From assembly GCF_051014445.1 (NCBI RefSeq), contig NW_027488368.1:8308001-8372000 (forward strand): a stretch of DNA of 64,000 nucleotides, written 5' to 3'. The notes under the pieces were generated by a model that saw only the letters and a program-made list of their open reading frames with translations, searched no databases and had not been told where the DNA came from. Positions 27,242 through 40,225 of this stretch are shown here, piece by piece. How positions within the stretch are numbered: the stretch's first letter is position 1; each line of letters begins with the position of its first letter. Position numbers and translations under genes: made by a program. The stretch comes from Colletes latitarsis (lineage: Eukaryota; Arthropoda; Insecta; Hymenoptera; Colletidae).

Positions 27242-29099
27242 TTAATTGACTGTTTCAGTGTGGTACCGCATTACTACGTGATCCAAACCAGGAAAAGGCC
27301 AGGATCTGGCCAACAAGTATGCGAAAAATGCGAAGGTACGAGCCAGATGAGTGCAAATCCCAGACCTAACCGAGATATAACCGGCGTTATCCTCTAAAAT
27401 ATTAATCGAAACCACGTTTAATTGACTGTTTCGGTGTGGAACGTCATTATTACGGGATCCAAACCAGAAAAAAACCCAACATCTGGCCAACAAGTATGCG
27501 AAAAAGCGAAAATATGAGACAGATGAGGGCAAAGCCCAGACCTAACCCAGACATAACCGGCGTTATCCTCTAAAATATTAATCGGAACCAGGTTTAATTG
27601 ACTGTTTCAGTGTGGTTCCAAATTACTACGTGGTCCAAGCCAGAAAAAGGCCAGGGTCTGGCCAACAAGTATGCGAAAAATGCGAAAGTACGAGCCAGAT
27701 GATGGCAAATACCAGACCTAACCTAGTCTTAACCGGCGTTATCCTCTAAAATATTAATCGCAACCAGGTTTAATTGACTGTTTCGGAGTAGAACCACATT
27801 ACTACGTGATACAGACCAGTAAAAGCCCAGCATCTGGCCAACAAGTATGCGAAAAATGCGAAAGTTCGAACCAGATGAGGGCAAATACTAGACCTAACCC
27901 AGACATAACCGGCGTTATCCCCTAAAATACTAATCGGAAACAGCTTTTATTGACTGTTTCAGTGTGGTACCACATTATTACATGATCCAAACCAAAAAAA
28001 GCCCAGGATCTGGCCAACAAGTATGAGAAAAATGCGAAAGTACGAGACAGATGAGGGCAAATCCCAGACCTAACCGAGACACAGCCGGCGATATGCTCTG
28101 AAATATTAAGCGCAACCTGGTTTAATTGACTGCTTCGGTGTGGTCCCACATTACTAATTGGTTCAAGCCAGAAAAAGGCCAGGATCTGGCCAACAAGTAT
28201 GTGAAAAATGCGAAAGTACGAGCCAGATGAGGGCAAATACCAGACCTAACCAAGATATAACCAGCGTTATCCTCTAAAATATTAATCGAAACCAGCTTTT
28301 ATTGACTGTTTCGGTGTGGTACCACATTACTACGTGGTCCGAGCCAGAAAAATGCCAGGATCTAGTCAACAGGTATGCGAAAAATGCGAAGGTACGAGCC
28401 AGATGAGGGCAAATACCAGACCTAACCGAGATGTAACCGGCGTTATCCTATAAAATATTAATCGAAACCAGGTTTAATTGACTGTTTCTGTGTGGATCGT
28501 CATTGTGACGGGATCCAAACCAGAAAAAAACCCAGCATCTGGCCAACAAGTATGTGAAAAAGCGAATGTATGAGCCAGATTATTGCAAATCCCAGAACGA
28601 ACCCAGACATAACCAGCGTTATCCTCTAAAACTCTAATCGGAACCAGCTTTTATTGACTGTTTCAGTGTGGTACCACATAACTACGTGGTCCAAGCCAGA
28701 AAAAGGCCAGGGTCTGGCCAACAAGTATGCGAAAAATGCGAAAGTACGAGCCAGATGATGGCAAATACCAGACCTAACCTAGACTTAACCGGCGTTATCC
28801 ACTAAAATATTAATCGCAACCAGGTTTAATTGACTGTTTCGGTGTGGAACCACATTATTACGTGATCCAAGTCAGAGAAAGCCCATGATCTGGCCAACAA
28901 GTATGCGAAAAATGCGAAAGTACGAGCCAGATGAGGACAAATCCCGGACCTAACCGAGACATAACCGGCGTTATCCTCTAAAATATTAATCGCTACCAGG
29001 CTTAATTGACTGTTTCGGTGTGGTACCGCATTACTACGTGATCCAAACCTGAAAAAGGCCAGGATCTGGCCAACAAGTATGCGAAAAATGCGAAAGTAC
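27242..29099. repeat. HOR unit U6, truncated (about 10.5 monomers)
   Basis: It follows U2 and U5 monomer by monomer to about 29,099 (for example 26,538 against 28,826, offset 2,288). There the expected ACGTGCCAGATGAGG is replaced by ACGAGCCAGATGATGG and the sequence steps back two monomers. Confidence 0.88.
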
Positions 29100-30722
29100 G
29101 AGCCAGATGATGGCAAATACCAGACCTAACCTAGACTTAACCGGCGTTATCCACTAAAATATTAATCGCAACCAGGTTTAATTGACTGTTTCGGTGTGGA
29201 ACCACATTATTACGTGATCCAAGTCAGAGAAAGCCCATGATCTGGCCAACAAGTATGCGAAAAATGCGAAAGTACGAGCCAGATGAGGACAAATCCCGGA
29301 CCTAACCGAGACATAACCGGCGTTATCCTCTAAAATATTAATCGCTACCAGGCTTAATTGACTGTTTCAGTGTGGTACCACATAACTACGTGGTCCAAGC
29401 CAGAAAAAGGCCAGGGTCTGGCCAACAAGTATGCGAAAAATGCGAAAGTACGAGCCAGATGATGGCAAATACCAGACCTAACCTAGACTTAACCGGCGTT
29501 ATCCCCTAAAATATTAATCGCAACCAGGTTTAATTGACTGTTTCGGTGTGGAACCACATTACGACGGGATGCAAACCAGAAAAAGACCATGATCTGGCCA
29601 ACAAGTATGCGAGAAATGCGAAAGTACGAGCCTGATGAGGGCAAATGCCAGACCTGACCCAGACATAACCGGCGTTATCCTCTAAAATATTAATCGGAAC
29701 CAGGTTTAATTGACTGTTTCAGTGTGGTTCCAAATTACTACGTGGTCCAAGCCAGAAAAAGGCCAGGGTCTGGCCAACAAGTATGCGAAAAATGCGAAAG
29801 TACGAGCCAGATGAGGGCAAATACCAGACCTAACCGAGATGTAACCGGCGTTATCCTTTAAAATATTAATCGAAACCAGGTTTAATTGACTGTTTCTGTG
29901 TGGATCGTCATTATGACGGGATCCAAACCAGAAAGAACCCAACATCTGGCCAACAAGTATGTGAAAAAAGCGAATGTATGAGCCAGATTATTGCAAATCC
30001 CAGAACGAACCCAGACATAACCAGCGTTATCCTCTAAAACTCTAATCGGAACCAGCTTTTATTGACTGTTTCAGTGTGGTACCACATAGCTACGTGATCG
30101 AAGCCAGAAAAAGCCCAGGATCTGGCCAACAAGTATGCGAAAAATGCGAAAGTACGAGCCAGATGAGGGCAAATACCAGACCTGACCCAGGCATAATCGG
30201 CGTTATCCTCTAAAATATTAATCGGAACCAGGTTTAATTAACTGTTTCAGTGTGGTACCACATTACTACGTGATCCAAAACAGAAAAAGGCGAGGATCTG
30301 CCCAACAAGTATGCAAACAATGCGAAAGCATGAGCCAGATGGTTGCAAATACCGGAACTAACCCAAACAAAACCAGCGTTATCCTCCAAAATATTAATCG
30401 CAACCTGGTTTAATTGACTGTTTCAGTGTGGTACCGCATTACTACGTGATCCAAACCAGGAAAAGGCCAGGATCTGGCCAACAAGTATGCGAAAAATACG
30501 AAGGTACGAGACAGATGAGGGCAAATCCCAGACCTAACCGAGACACAGCCGGCGATATGCTCTGAAATATTAAGCGCAACCTGGTTTAATTGACTGCTTC
30601 GGTGTGGTCCCACATTACTAATTGGTTCAAGCCAGAAAAAGGCCAGGATCTGGCCAACAAGTATGCGAAAAATGCGAAAGTACGAGCCAGATGATGGCAA
30701 ATACCAGACCTAACCTAGACTT
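29100..30722. repeat. Rearranged junction zone of short back-steps and chimeric monomers
   Basis: Positions 29,100-29,365 repeat 28,748-29,013 (offset 352, two monomers). From about 29,367 the sequence steps back again to a copy of about 28,663 (offset 704). From about 29,500 to 30,480 it matches 12,956-13,936 (offset 16,544, 94 monomers). At 30,490-30,660 it switches to the equivalent of 14,650-14,820, and at 30,661 to the equivalent of about 16,053. Each switch falls at a homologous monomer position, so monomer phase is kept. Confidence 0.85.
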
Positions 30723-33010
30723 AACCGGCGTTATCCTCTAAAATATTAATCGCAACCAGGTTTAATTGACTGTTTCGGTGTGGAACCACATTACTACGTG
30801 ATACAGACCAGAAAAAGGCCAGGATCTGGCCAACAAGTATGTGAAAAATGCGAAAGTACGAGCCAGATGAGGGCAAATACCAGACCTAACCAAGATATAA
30901 CCGGCGTTATCCTCTAAAATATTAATCGAAACCAGCTTTTATTGACTGTTTCGGTGTGGTACCACATTACTACGTGGTCCGAGCCAGAAAAATGCCAGGA
31001 TCTAGCCAACAAGTATGCGAAAAATGCGAAGGTACGAGCCAGATGAGGGCAAATACCAGACCTAACCGAGATGTAACCGGCGTTATCCTTTAAAATATTA
31101 ATCGAAACCAGGTTTAATTGACTGTTTCTGTGTGGATCGTCATTATGACGGGATCCAAACCAGAAAGAACCCAGCATCTGGCCAACAAGTATGTGAAAAA
31201 AGCGAATGTATGAGCCAGATTATTGCAAATCCCAGAACGAACCCAGACATAACCAGCGTTATCCTCTAAAACTCTAATCGGAACCAGCTTTTATTGACTG
31301 TTTCAGTGTGGTACCACATAACTACGTGATCCAAGCCAGAAAAAGCCCAGGATCTGGCCAACAAGTATGCGAAAAATGCGAAAGTACGAGCCAGATGAGG
31401 GCAAATACCAGACCTGACCCAGGCATAATCGGCGTTATCCTCTAAAATATTAATCGGAACCAGGTTTAATTAACTGTTTCAGTGTGGTACCACATTACTA
31501 CGTGATCCAAAACAGAAAAAGGCGAGGATCTGCCCAACAAGTATGCAAACAATGCGAAAGCATGAGCCAGATGGTTGCAAATACCGGAACTAACCCAAAC
31601 AAAACCAGCGTTATCCTCCAAAATATTAATCGCAACCTGGTTTAATTGACTGTTTCTCTGTGTTACCGCATTACTACGTGATCCAAACCAGGAAAAGGCC
31701 AGGATCTGGCCATCAAGTATGCGAAAAATGCGAAGGTACGAGCCAGATGAGTGCAAATCCCAGACCTAACCGAGATATAACCGGCGTTATCCTCTAAAAT
31801 ATTAATCGAAACCACGTTTAATTGACTGTTTCGGTGTGGAACGTCATTATTACGGGATCCAAACCAGAAAAAAACCCAACATCTGGCCAACAAGTATATG
31901 AAAAAGCGAAAGTATGAGACAGATGAGGGCAAAGCCCAGACCTAACCCAGACATAACCGGCGTTATCCTCTAAAATATTAATCGGAACCAGGTTTAATTG
32001 ACTGTTTCAGTGTGCTTCCAAATTACTACGTGGTCCAAGCCAGAAAAAGGCCAGGGTCTGGCCAACAAGTATGCGAAAAATGCGAAAGTACGAGCCAGAT
32101 GATGGCAAATACCAGACCTAACCTAGACTTAACCGGCGTTAACCTCTAAAATATTAATCGCAACCAGGTTTAATTGACTGTTTCGGAGTAGAACCACATT
32201 ACTACGTGATACAGACCAGAAAAAGGCCAGGATCTGGCCAACAAGTATGCGGAAAATGCGAAAGTACGAGCCAGATGATGGCAAATACCAGACCTAACCT
32301 AGACTTAACCGGCGTTATCCTCTAAAATATTCATCGCAACCATGTTTAATTGACTGTTTCGGTGTGGAACCGCATTACGACGGGATCCAAACCACAAAAA
32401 ACCCTAGATCTGGCCAACAAGTATGCGAAAAATGCGAAAGTACGAGCCAGATGATGGCAAATACCAGACCTAACCTAGACTTAACCGGCGTTATCCTCTA
32501 AAATATTAATCGCAACCAGGTTTAATTGACTGTTTCGGTGTAGAACCACATTATTACGGGATCCAAACCAGAAAAAGCCCAGCATCTGGGCAACGAGTAT
32601 GCGAAAAATGCGAAAGTTCGAACCAGATGAGGGCAAATACTAGACCTAACCCAGACATAACCGGCGTTATCCTCTAAAATATTAATCGAAACCAGCTTTT
32701 ATTGACTGTTTCGGTGTGGTACCACATTACTACGTGGTCCGAGCCAGAAAAATGCCTGGATCTAGTCAACAGGTATGCGAAAAATGCGAAGGTACGAGCC
32801 TGATGAGGGCAAATACCAGACCTAACCGAGATGTAACCGGCGTTATCCTTTAAAATATTAATCGAAACCAGGTTTAATTGACTGTTTCTGTGTGGATCGT
32901 CATTATGACGGGATCCAAACCAGAAAGAACCCAGCATCTGGCCAACAAGTATGTGAAAAAGCGAATGTATGAGCCAGATTATTGCAAATCCCAGAACGAA
33001 CCCAGACATA
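30723..33010. repeat. 13-monomer segment duplicated at 37,939-40,225
   Basis: The match is at offset 7,216 bp (41 monomers). Shared rare features are TGTTTCTCTGTGTTACCGC near 31,653 and 38,869, GGCGTTAACCTC near 32,136 and 39,352, and a CCACAAAAAACCCTAGATC monomer near 32,391 and 39,607. Few differences are visible over 2.3 kb. Confidence 0.92.
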
Positions 33011-36000
33011 ACCGGCGTTATCCTCTAAAATATTAATCGCTACCAGGCTTAATTGACTGTTTCGGTGTGGTACCGCATTACTACGTGATCCAAACCTGAA
33101 AAAGGCCAGGATCTGGCCAACAAGTATGCGAAAAATGCGAAAGTACGAGCCAGATGAGGGCAAATACCAGACCTAACCCAGACATAACCGGCGTTATCCC
33201 CTAAAATATTAATCGCAACCAGGTTTAATTGACTGTTTCGGTGTGGAACCACATTACGACGGGATGCAAACCAGAAAAAGACCATGATCTGGCCAACAAG
33301 TATGCGAGAAATGCGAAAGTACGAGCCTGATGAGGGCAAATGCCAGACCTGACCCAGACATAACCGGCGTTATCCTCTAAAATATTAATCGGAACCAGGT
33401 TTAATTGACTGTTTCAGTGTGGTTCCAAATTACTGCGTGGTCCAAGCCAGAAAAAGGCCAGGGTCTGGCCAACAAGTATGCGAAAAATGCGAAAGTACGA
33501 GCCAGATGAGGGCAAATACCAGACCTAACCGAGATGTAACCGGCGTTATCCTTTAAAATATTAATCGAAACCAGGTTTAATTGACTGTTTCTGTGTGGAT
33601 CGTCATTATGACGGGATCCAAACCAGAAAGAACCCAACATCTGGCCAACAAGTATGTGAAAAAAGCGAATGTATGAGCCAGATTATTGCAAATCCCAGAA
33701 CGAACCCAGACATAACCAGCGTTATCCTCTAAAACTCTAATCGGAACCAGCTTTTATGTGACTGTTTCAGTGTGGTACCACATAGCTACGTGATCGAAGC
33801 CAGAAAAAGCCCAGGATCTGGCCAACAAGTATGCGAAAAATGCGAAAGTACGAGCCAGATGAGGGCAAATACCAGACCTGACCCAGGCATAATCGGCGTT
33901 ATCCTCTAAAATATTAATCGGAACCAGGTTTAATTAACTGTTTCAGTGTGGTACCACATTACTACGTGATCCAAAACAGAAAAAGGCGAGGATCTGCCCA
34001 ACAAGTATGCAAACAATGCGAAAGCATGAGCCAGATGGTTGCAAATACCGGAACTAACCCAAACAAAACCAGCGTTATCCTCCAAAATATTAATCGCAAC
34101 CTGGTTTAATTGACTGTTTCAGTGTGGTACCGCATTACTACGTGATCCAAACCAGGAAAAGGCCAGGATCTGGCCAACAAGTATGCGAAAAATGCGAAGG
34201 TACGAGCCAGATGAGTGCAAATCCCAGACCTAACCGAGATATAACCGGCGTTATCCTCTAAAATATTAATCGAAACCACGTTTAATTGACTGTTTCGGTG
34301 TGGAACGTCATTATTACGGGATCCAAACCAGAAAAAAACCCAACATCTGGCCAACAAGTATGCGAAAAAGCGAAAATATGAGACAGATGAGGGCAAAGCC
34401 CAGACCTAACCCAGACATAACCGGCGTTATCCTCTAAAATATTAATCGGAACCAGGTTTAATTGACTGTTTCAGTGTGGTTCCAAATTACTACGTGGTCC
34501 AAGCCAGAAAAAGGCCAGGGTCTGGCCAACAAGTATGCGAAAAATGCGAAAGTACGAGCCAGATGATGGCAAATACCAGACCTAACCTAGTCTTAACCGG
34601 CGTTATCCTCTAAAATATTAATCGCAACCAGGTTTAATTGACTGTTTCGGAGTAGAACCACATTACTACGTGATACAGACCAGTAAAAGCCCAGCATCTG
34701 GCCAACAAGTATGCGAAAAATGCGAAAGTTCGAACCAGATGAGGGCAAATACTAGACCTAACCCAGACATAACCGGCGTTATCCCCTAAAATACTAATCG
34801 GAAACAGCTTTTATTGACTGTTTCAGTGTGGTACCACATTATTACATGATCCAAACCAAAAAAAGCCCAGGATCTGGCCAACAAGTATGAGAAAAATGCG
34901 AAAGTACGAGACAGATGAGGGCAAATCCCAGACCTAACCGAGACACAGCCGGCGATATGCTCTGAAATATTAAGCGCAACCTGGTTTAATTGACTGCTTC
35001 GGTGTGGTCCCACATTACTAATTGGTTCAAGCCAGAAAAAGGCCAGGATCTGGCCAACAAGTATGTGAAAAATGCGAAAGTACGAGCCAGATGAGGGCAA
35101 ATACCAGACCTAACCAAGATATAACCAGCGTTATCCTCTAAAATATTAATCGAAACCAGCTTTTATTGACTGTTTCGGTGTGGTACCACATTACTACGTG
35201 GTCCGAGCCAGAAAAATGCCAGGATCTAGTCAACAGGTATGCGAAAAATGCGAAGGTACGAGCCAGATGAGGGCAAATACCAGACCTAACCGAGATGTAA
35301 CCGGCGTTATCCTATAAAATATTAATCGAAACCAGGTTTAATTGACTGTTTCTGTGTGGATCGTCATTATGACGGGATCCAAACCAGAAAAAAACCCAGC
35401 ATCTGGCCAACAAGTATGTGAAAAAGCGAATGTATGAGCCAGATTATTGCAAATCCCAGAACGAACCCAGACATAACCAGCGTTATCCTCTAAAACTCTA
35501 ATTGGAACCAGCTTTTATTGACTGTTTCAGTGTGGTACCACATAACTACGTGGTCCAAGCCAGAAAAAGGCCAGGGTCTGGCCAACAAGTATGCGAAAAA
35601 TGCGAAAGTACGAGCCAGATGATGGCAAATACCAGACCTAACCTAGACTTAACCGGCGTTATCCACTAAAATATTAATCGCAACCAGGTTTAATTGACTG
35701 TTTCGGTGTGGAACCACATTATTACGTGATCCAAGTCAGAAAAAGCCCATGATCTGGCCAACAAGTATGCGAAAAATGCGAAAGTACGAGCCAGATGAGG
35801 ACAAATCCCGGACCTAACCGAGACATAACCGGCGTAATCCTCTAAAATATTAATCGCTACCAGGCTTAATTGACTGTTTCGGTGTGGTACCGCATTACTA
35901 CGTGATCCAAACCTGAAAAAGGCCAGGATCTGGCCAACAAGTATGCGAAAAATGCGAAAGTACGTGCCAGATGAGGGCAAATACCAGACCTAACCCAGAC

Positions 36001-36637
36001 ATAACCGGCGTTATCCCCTAAAATATTAATCGCAACCAGGTTTAATTGACTGTTTCGGTGTGGAACCACATTACGACGGGATGCAAACCAGAAAAAGACC
36101 ATGATCTGTCCAACAAGTATGCGAGAAATGCGAAAGTACGAGCCTGATGAGGGCAAATACCAGACCTAACCCAGACATAACCGGCGTTATCCTCTAAAAT
36201 ATTAATCGGAACCAGGTTTAATTGACTGTTTCAGTGTGGTTCCAAATTACTACGTGGTCCAAGCCAGAAAAAGGCCAGGGTCTGGCCAACAAGTATGCGA
36301 AAAATGCGAAAGTACGAGCCAGATGATGGCAAATACCAGACCTAACCTAGACTTAACCGGCGTTATCCTCTAAAATATTAATCGCAACCAGGTTTAATTG
36401 ACTGTTTCGGTGTGGAACCACATTACTACGTGATACAGACCAGAAAAAGGCCAGGATCTGGCCAACAAGTATGTGAAAAATGCGAAAGTACGAGCCAGAT
36501 GAGGGCAAATACCAGACCTAACCAAGATATAACCGGCGTTATCCTCTAAAATATTAATCGAAACCAGCTTTTATTGACTGTTTCGGTGTGGTACCACATT
36601 ACTACGTGGTCCGAGCCAGAAAAATGCCAGGATCTAG
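33005..36637. repeat. 3.6 kb segment, distant copy of 12,766-16,397
   Basis: This is the second copy of the 115-monomer-offset duplication and includes a U1-like unit from 34,106. A 1-bp insertion near 33,757 (TTTTATGTGACTG for TTTTATTGACTG) and GGCGTAATCC near 35,834 distinguish it. The 3' end leads directly into an 8-mer tandem repeat. Confidence 0.92.
35230..36637. repeat. 8-monomer tandem duplication, copy 1 (1,408 bp)
   Basis: It matches 36,638-37,975 at offset 1,408 with hardly any differences; one is ATTGGAACC near 35,511 against ATCGGAACC near 36,919. Both copies share the otherwise private GGCGTAATCC change (about 35,834 and 37,242), so this duplication followed that mutation. Confidence 0.92.
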
Positions 36638-37975
36638 TCAACAGGTATGCGAAAAATGCGAAGGTACGAGCCAGATGAGGGCAAATACCAGACCTAACCG
36701 AGATGTAACCGGCGTTATCCTATAAAATATTAATCGAAACCAGGTTTAATTGACTGTTTCTGTGTGGATCGTCATTATGACGGGATCCAAACCAGAAAAA
36801 AACCCAGCATCTGGCCAACAAGTATGTGAAAAAGCGAATGTATGAGCCAGATTATTGCAAATCCCAGAACGAACCCAGACATAACCAGCGTTATCCTCTA
36901 AAACTCTAATCGGAACCAGCTTTTATTGACTGTTTCAGTGTGGTACCACATAACTACGTGGTCCAAGCCAGAAAAAGGCCAGGGTCTGGCCAACAAGTAT
37001 GCGAAAAATGCGAAAGTACGAGCCAGATGATGGCAAATACCAGACCTAACCTAGACTTAACCGGCGTTATCCACTAAAATATTAATCGCAACCAGGTTTA
37101 ATTGACTGTTTCGGTGTGGAACCACATTATTACGTGATCCAAGTCAGAAAAAGCCCATGATCTGGCCAACAAGTATGCGAAAAATGCGAAAGTACGAGCC
37201 AGATGAGGACAAATCCCGGACCTAACCGAGACATAACCGGCGTAATCCTCTAAAATATTAATCGCTACCAGGCTTAATTGACTGTTTCGGTGTGGTACCG
37301 CATTACTACGTGATCCAAACCTGAAAAAGGCCAGGATCTGGCCAACAAGTATGCGAAAAATGCGAAAGTACGTGCCAGATGAGGGCAAATACCAGACCTA
37401 ACCCAGACATAACCGGCGTTATCCCCTAAAATATTAATCGCAACCAGGTTTAATTGACTGTTTCGGTGTGGAACCACATTACGACGGGATGCAAACCAGA
37501 AAAAGACCATGATCTGTCCAACAAGTATGCGAGAAATGCGAAAGTACGAGCCTGATGAGGGCAAATACCAGACCTAACCCAGACATAACCGGCGTTATCC
37601 TCTAAAATATTAATCGGAACCAGGTTTAATTGACTGTTTCAGTGTGGTTCCAAATTACTACGTGGTCCAAGCCAGAAAAAGGCCAGGGTCTGGCCAACAA
37701 GTATGCGAAAAATGCGAAAGTACGAGCCAGATGATGGCAAATACCAGACCTAACCTAGACTTAACCGGCGTTATCCTCTAAAATATTAATCGCAACCAGG
37801 TTTAATTGACTGTTTCGGTGTGGAACCACATTACTACGTGATACAGACCAGAAAAAGGCCAGGATCTGGCCAACAAGTATGTGAAAAATGCGAAAGTACG
37901 AGCCAGATGAGGGCAAATACCAGACCTAACCAAGATATAACCGGCGTTATCCTCTAAAATATTAATCGAAACCAG
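36638..37975. repeat. 8-monomer tandem duplication, copy 2
   Basis: It starts where CTAGTCAACAGG replaces the CTAGCCAACAAG expected from the 12,766-16,397 copy, and ends where ACCAGG replaces ACCAGC at 37,976. Confidence 0.9.
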
Positions 37976-38147
37976 GTTTAATTGACTGTTTCGGTGTGGA
38001 ACCACATTACTACGTGATACAGACCAGAAAAAGGCCAGGATCTGGCCAACAAGTATGTGAAAAATGCGAAAGTACGAGCCAGATGAGGGCAAATACCAGA
38101 CCTAACCAAGATATAACCGGCGTTATCCTCTAAAATATTAATCGAAA
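37798..38147. repeat. Single-monomer tandem duplication
   Basis: Two adjacent monomers, about 37,798-37,971 and 37,974-38,147, are essentially identical: both have GAACCACATTACTACGTGATA, CAAGTATGTG and CCAAGATATAACCGG. Adjacent monomers elsewhere differ at many sites, so this is a recent one-monomer duplication. Confidence 0.88.
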
Positions 38148-40225
38148 CCAGCTTTTATTGACTGTTTCGGTGTGGTACCACATTACTACGTGGTCCGAGC
38201 CAGAAAAATGCCAGGATCTAGCCAACAAGTATGCGAAAAATGCGAAGGTACGAGCCAGATGAGGGCAAATACCAGACCTAACCGAGATGTAACCGGCGTT
38301 ATCCTTTAAAATATTAATCGAAACCAGGTTTAATTGACTGTTTCTGTGTGGATCGTCATTACGACGGGATCCAAACCAGAAAGAACCCAGCATCTGGCCA
38401 ACAAGTATGTGAAAAAAGCGAATGTATGAGCCAGATTATTGCAAATCCCAGAACGAACCCAGACATAACCAGCGTTATCCTCTAAAACTCTAATCGGAAC
38501 CAGCTTTTATTGACTGTTTCAGTGTGGTACCACATAACTACGTGATCCAAGCCAGAAAAAGCCCAGGATCTGGCCAACAAGTATGCGAAAAATGCGAAAG
38601 TACGAGCCAGATGAGGGCAAATACCAGACCTGACCCAGGCATAATCGGCGTTATCCTCTAAAATATTAATCGGAACCAGGTTTAATTAACTGTTTCAGTG
38701 TGGTACCACATTACTACGTGATCCAAAACAGAAAAAGGCGAGGATCTGCCCAACAAGTATGCAAACAATGCGAAAGCATGAGCCAGATGGTTGCAAATAC
38801 CGGAACTAACCCAAACAAAACCAGCGTTATCCTCCAAAATATTATTCGCAACCTGGTTTAATTGACTGTTTCTCTGTGTTACCGCATTACTACGTGATCC
38901 AAACCAGGAAAAGGCCAGGATCTGGCCATCAAGTATGCGAAAAATGCGAAGGTACGAGCCAGATGAGTGCAAATCCCAGACCTAACCGAGATATAACCGG
39001 CGTTATCCTCTAAAATATTAATCGAAACCACGTTTAATTGACTGTTTCGGTGTGGAACGTCATTATTACGGGATCCAAACCAGAAAAAAACCCAACATCT
39101 GGCCAACAAGTATGCGAAAAAGCGAAAGTATGAGACAGATGAGGGCAAAGCCCAGACCTAACCCAGACATAACCGGCGTTATCCTCTAAAATATTAATCG
39201 GAACCAGGTTTAATTGACTGTTTCAGTGTGCTTCCAAATTACTACGTGGTCCAAGCCAGAAAAAGGCCAGGGTCTGGCCAACAAGTATGCGAAAAATGCG
39301 AAAGTACGAGCCAGATGATGGCAAATACCAGACCTAACCTAGACTTAACCGGCGTTAACCTCTAAAATATTAATCGCAACCAGGTTTAATTGACTGTTTC
39401 GGAGTAGAACCACATTACTACGTGATACAGACCAGAAAAAGGCCAGGATCTGGCCAACAAGTATGCGGAAAATGCGAAAGTACGAGCCAGATGATGGCAA
39501 ATACCAGACCTAACCTAGACTTAACCGGCGTTATCCTCTAAAATATTCATCGCAACCATGTTTAATTGACTGTTTCGGTGTGGAACCGCATTACGACGGG
39601 ATCCAAACCACAAAAAACCCTAGATCTGGCCAACAAGTATGCGAAAAATGCGAAAGTACGAGCCAGATGATGGCAAATACCAGACCTAACCTAGACTTAA
39701 CCGGCGTTATCCTCTAAAATATTAATCGCAACCAGGTTTAATTGACTGTTTCGGTGTAGAACCACATTATTACGGGATCCAAACCAGAAAAAGCCCAGCA
39801 TCTGGGCAACGAGTATGCGAAAAATGCGAAAGTTCGAACCAGATGAGGGCAAATACTAGACCTAACCCAGACATAACCGGCGTTATCCTCTAAAATATTA
39901 ATCGAAACCAGCTTTTATTGACTGTTTCGGTGTGGTACCACATTACTACGTGGTCCGAGCCAGAAAAATGCCTGGATCTAGTCAACAGGTATGCGAAAAA
40001 TGCGAAGGTACGAGCCTGATGAGGGCAAATACCAGACCTAACCGAGATGTAACCGGCGTTATCCTTTAAAATATTAATCGAAACCAGGTTTAATTGACTG
40101 TTTCTGTGTGGATCGTCATTATGACGGGATCCAAACCAGAAAGAACCCAGCATCTGGCCAACAAGTATGTGATAAGCGAATGTATGAGCCAGATTATTGC
40201 AAATCCCAGAACGAACCCAGACATA
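37939..40225. repeat. 13-monomer segment, second copy of 30,723-33,010
   Basis: The homology is at offset 7,216. It ends near 40,225, after a small change (GTGATAAGCG near 40,169 for GTGAAAAAGCG), where this copy continues into CCAGCGTTATCC and the other into CCGGCGTTATCC with a different monomer. Confidence 0.9.
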
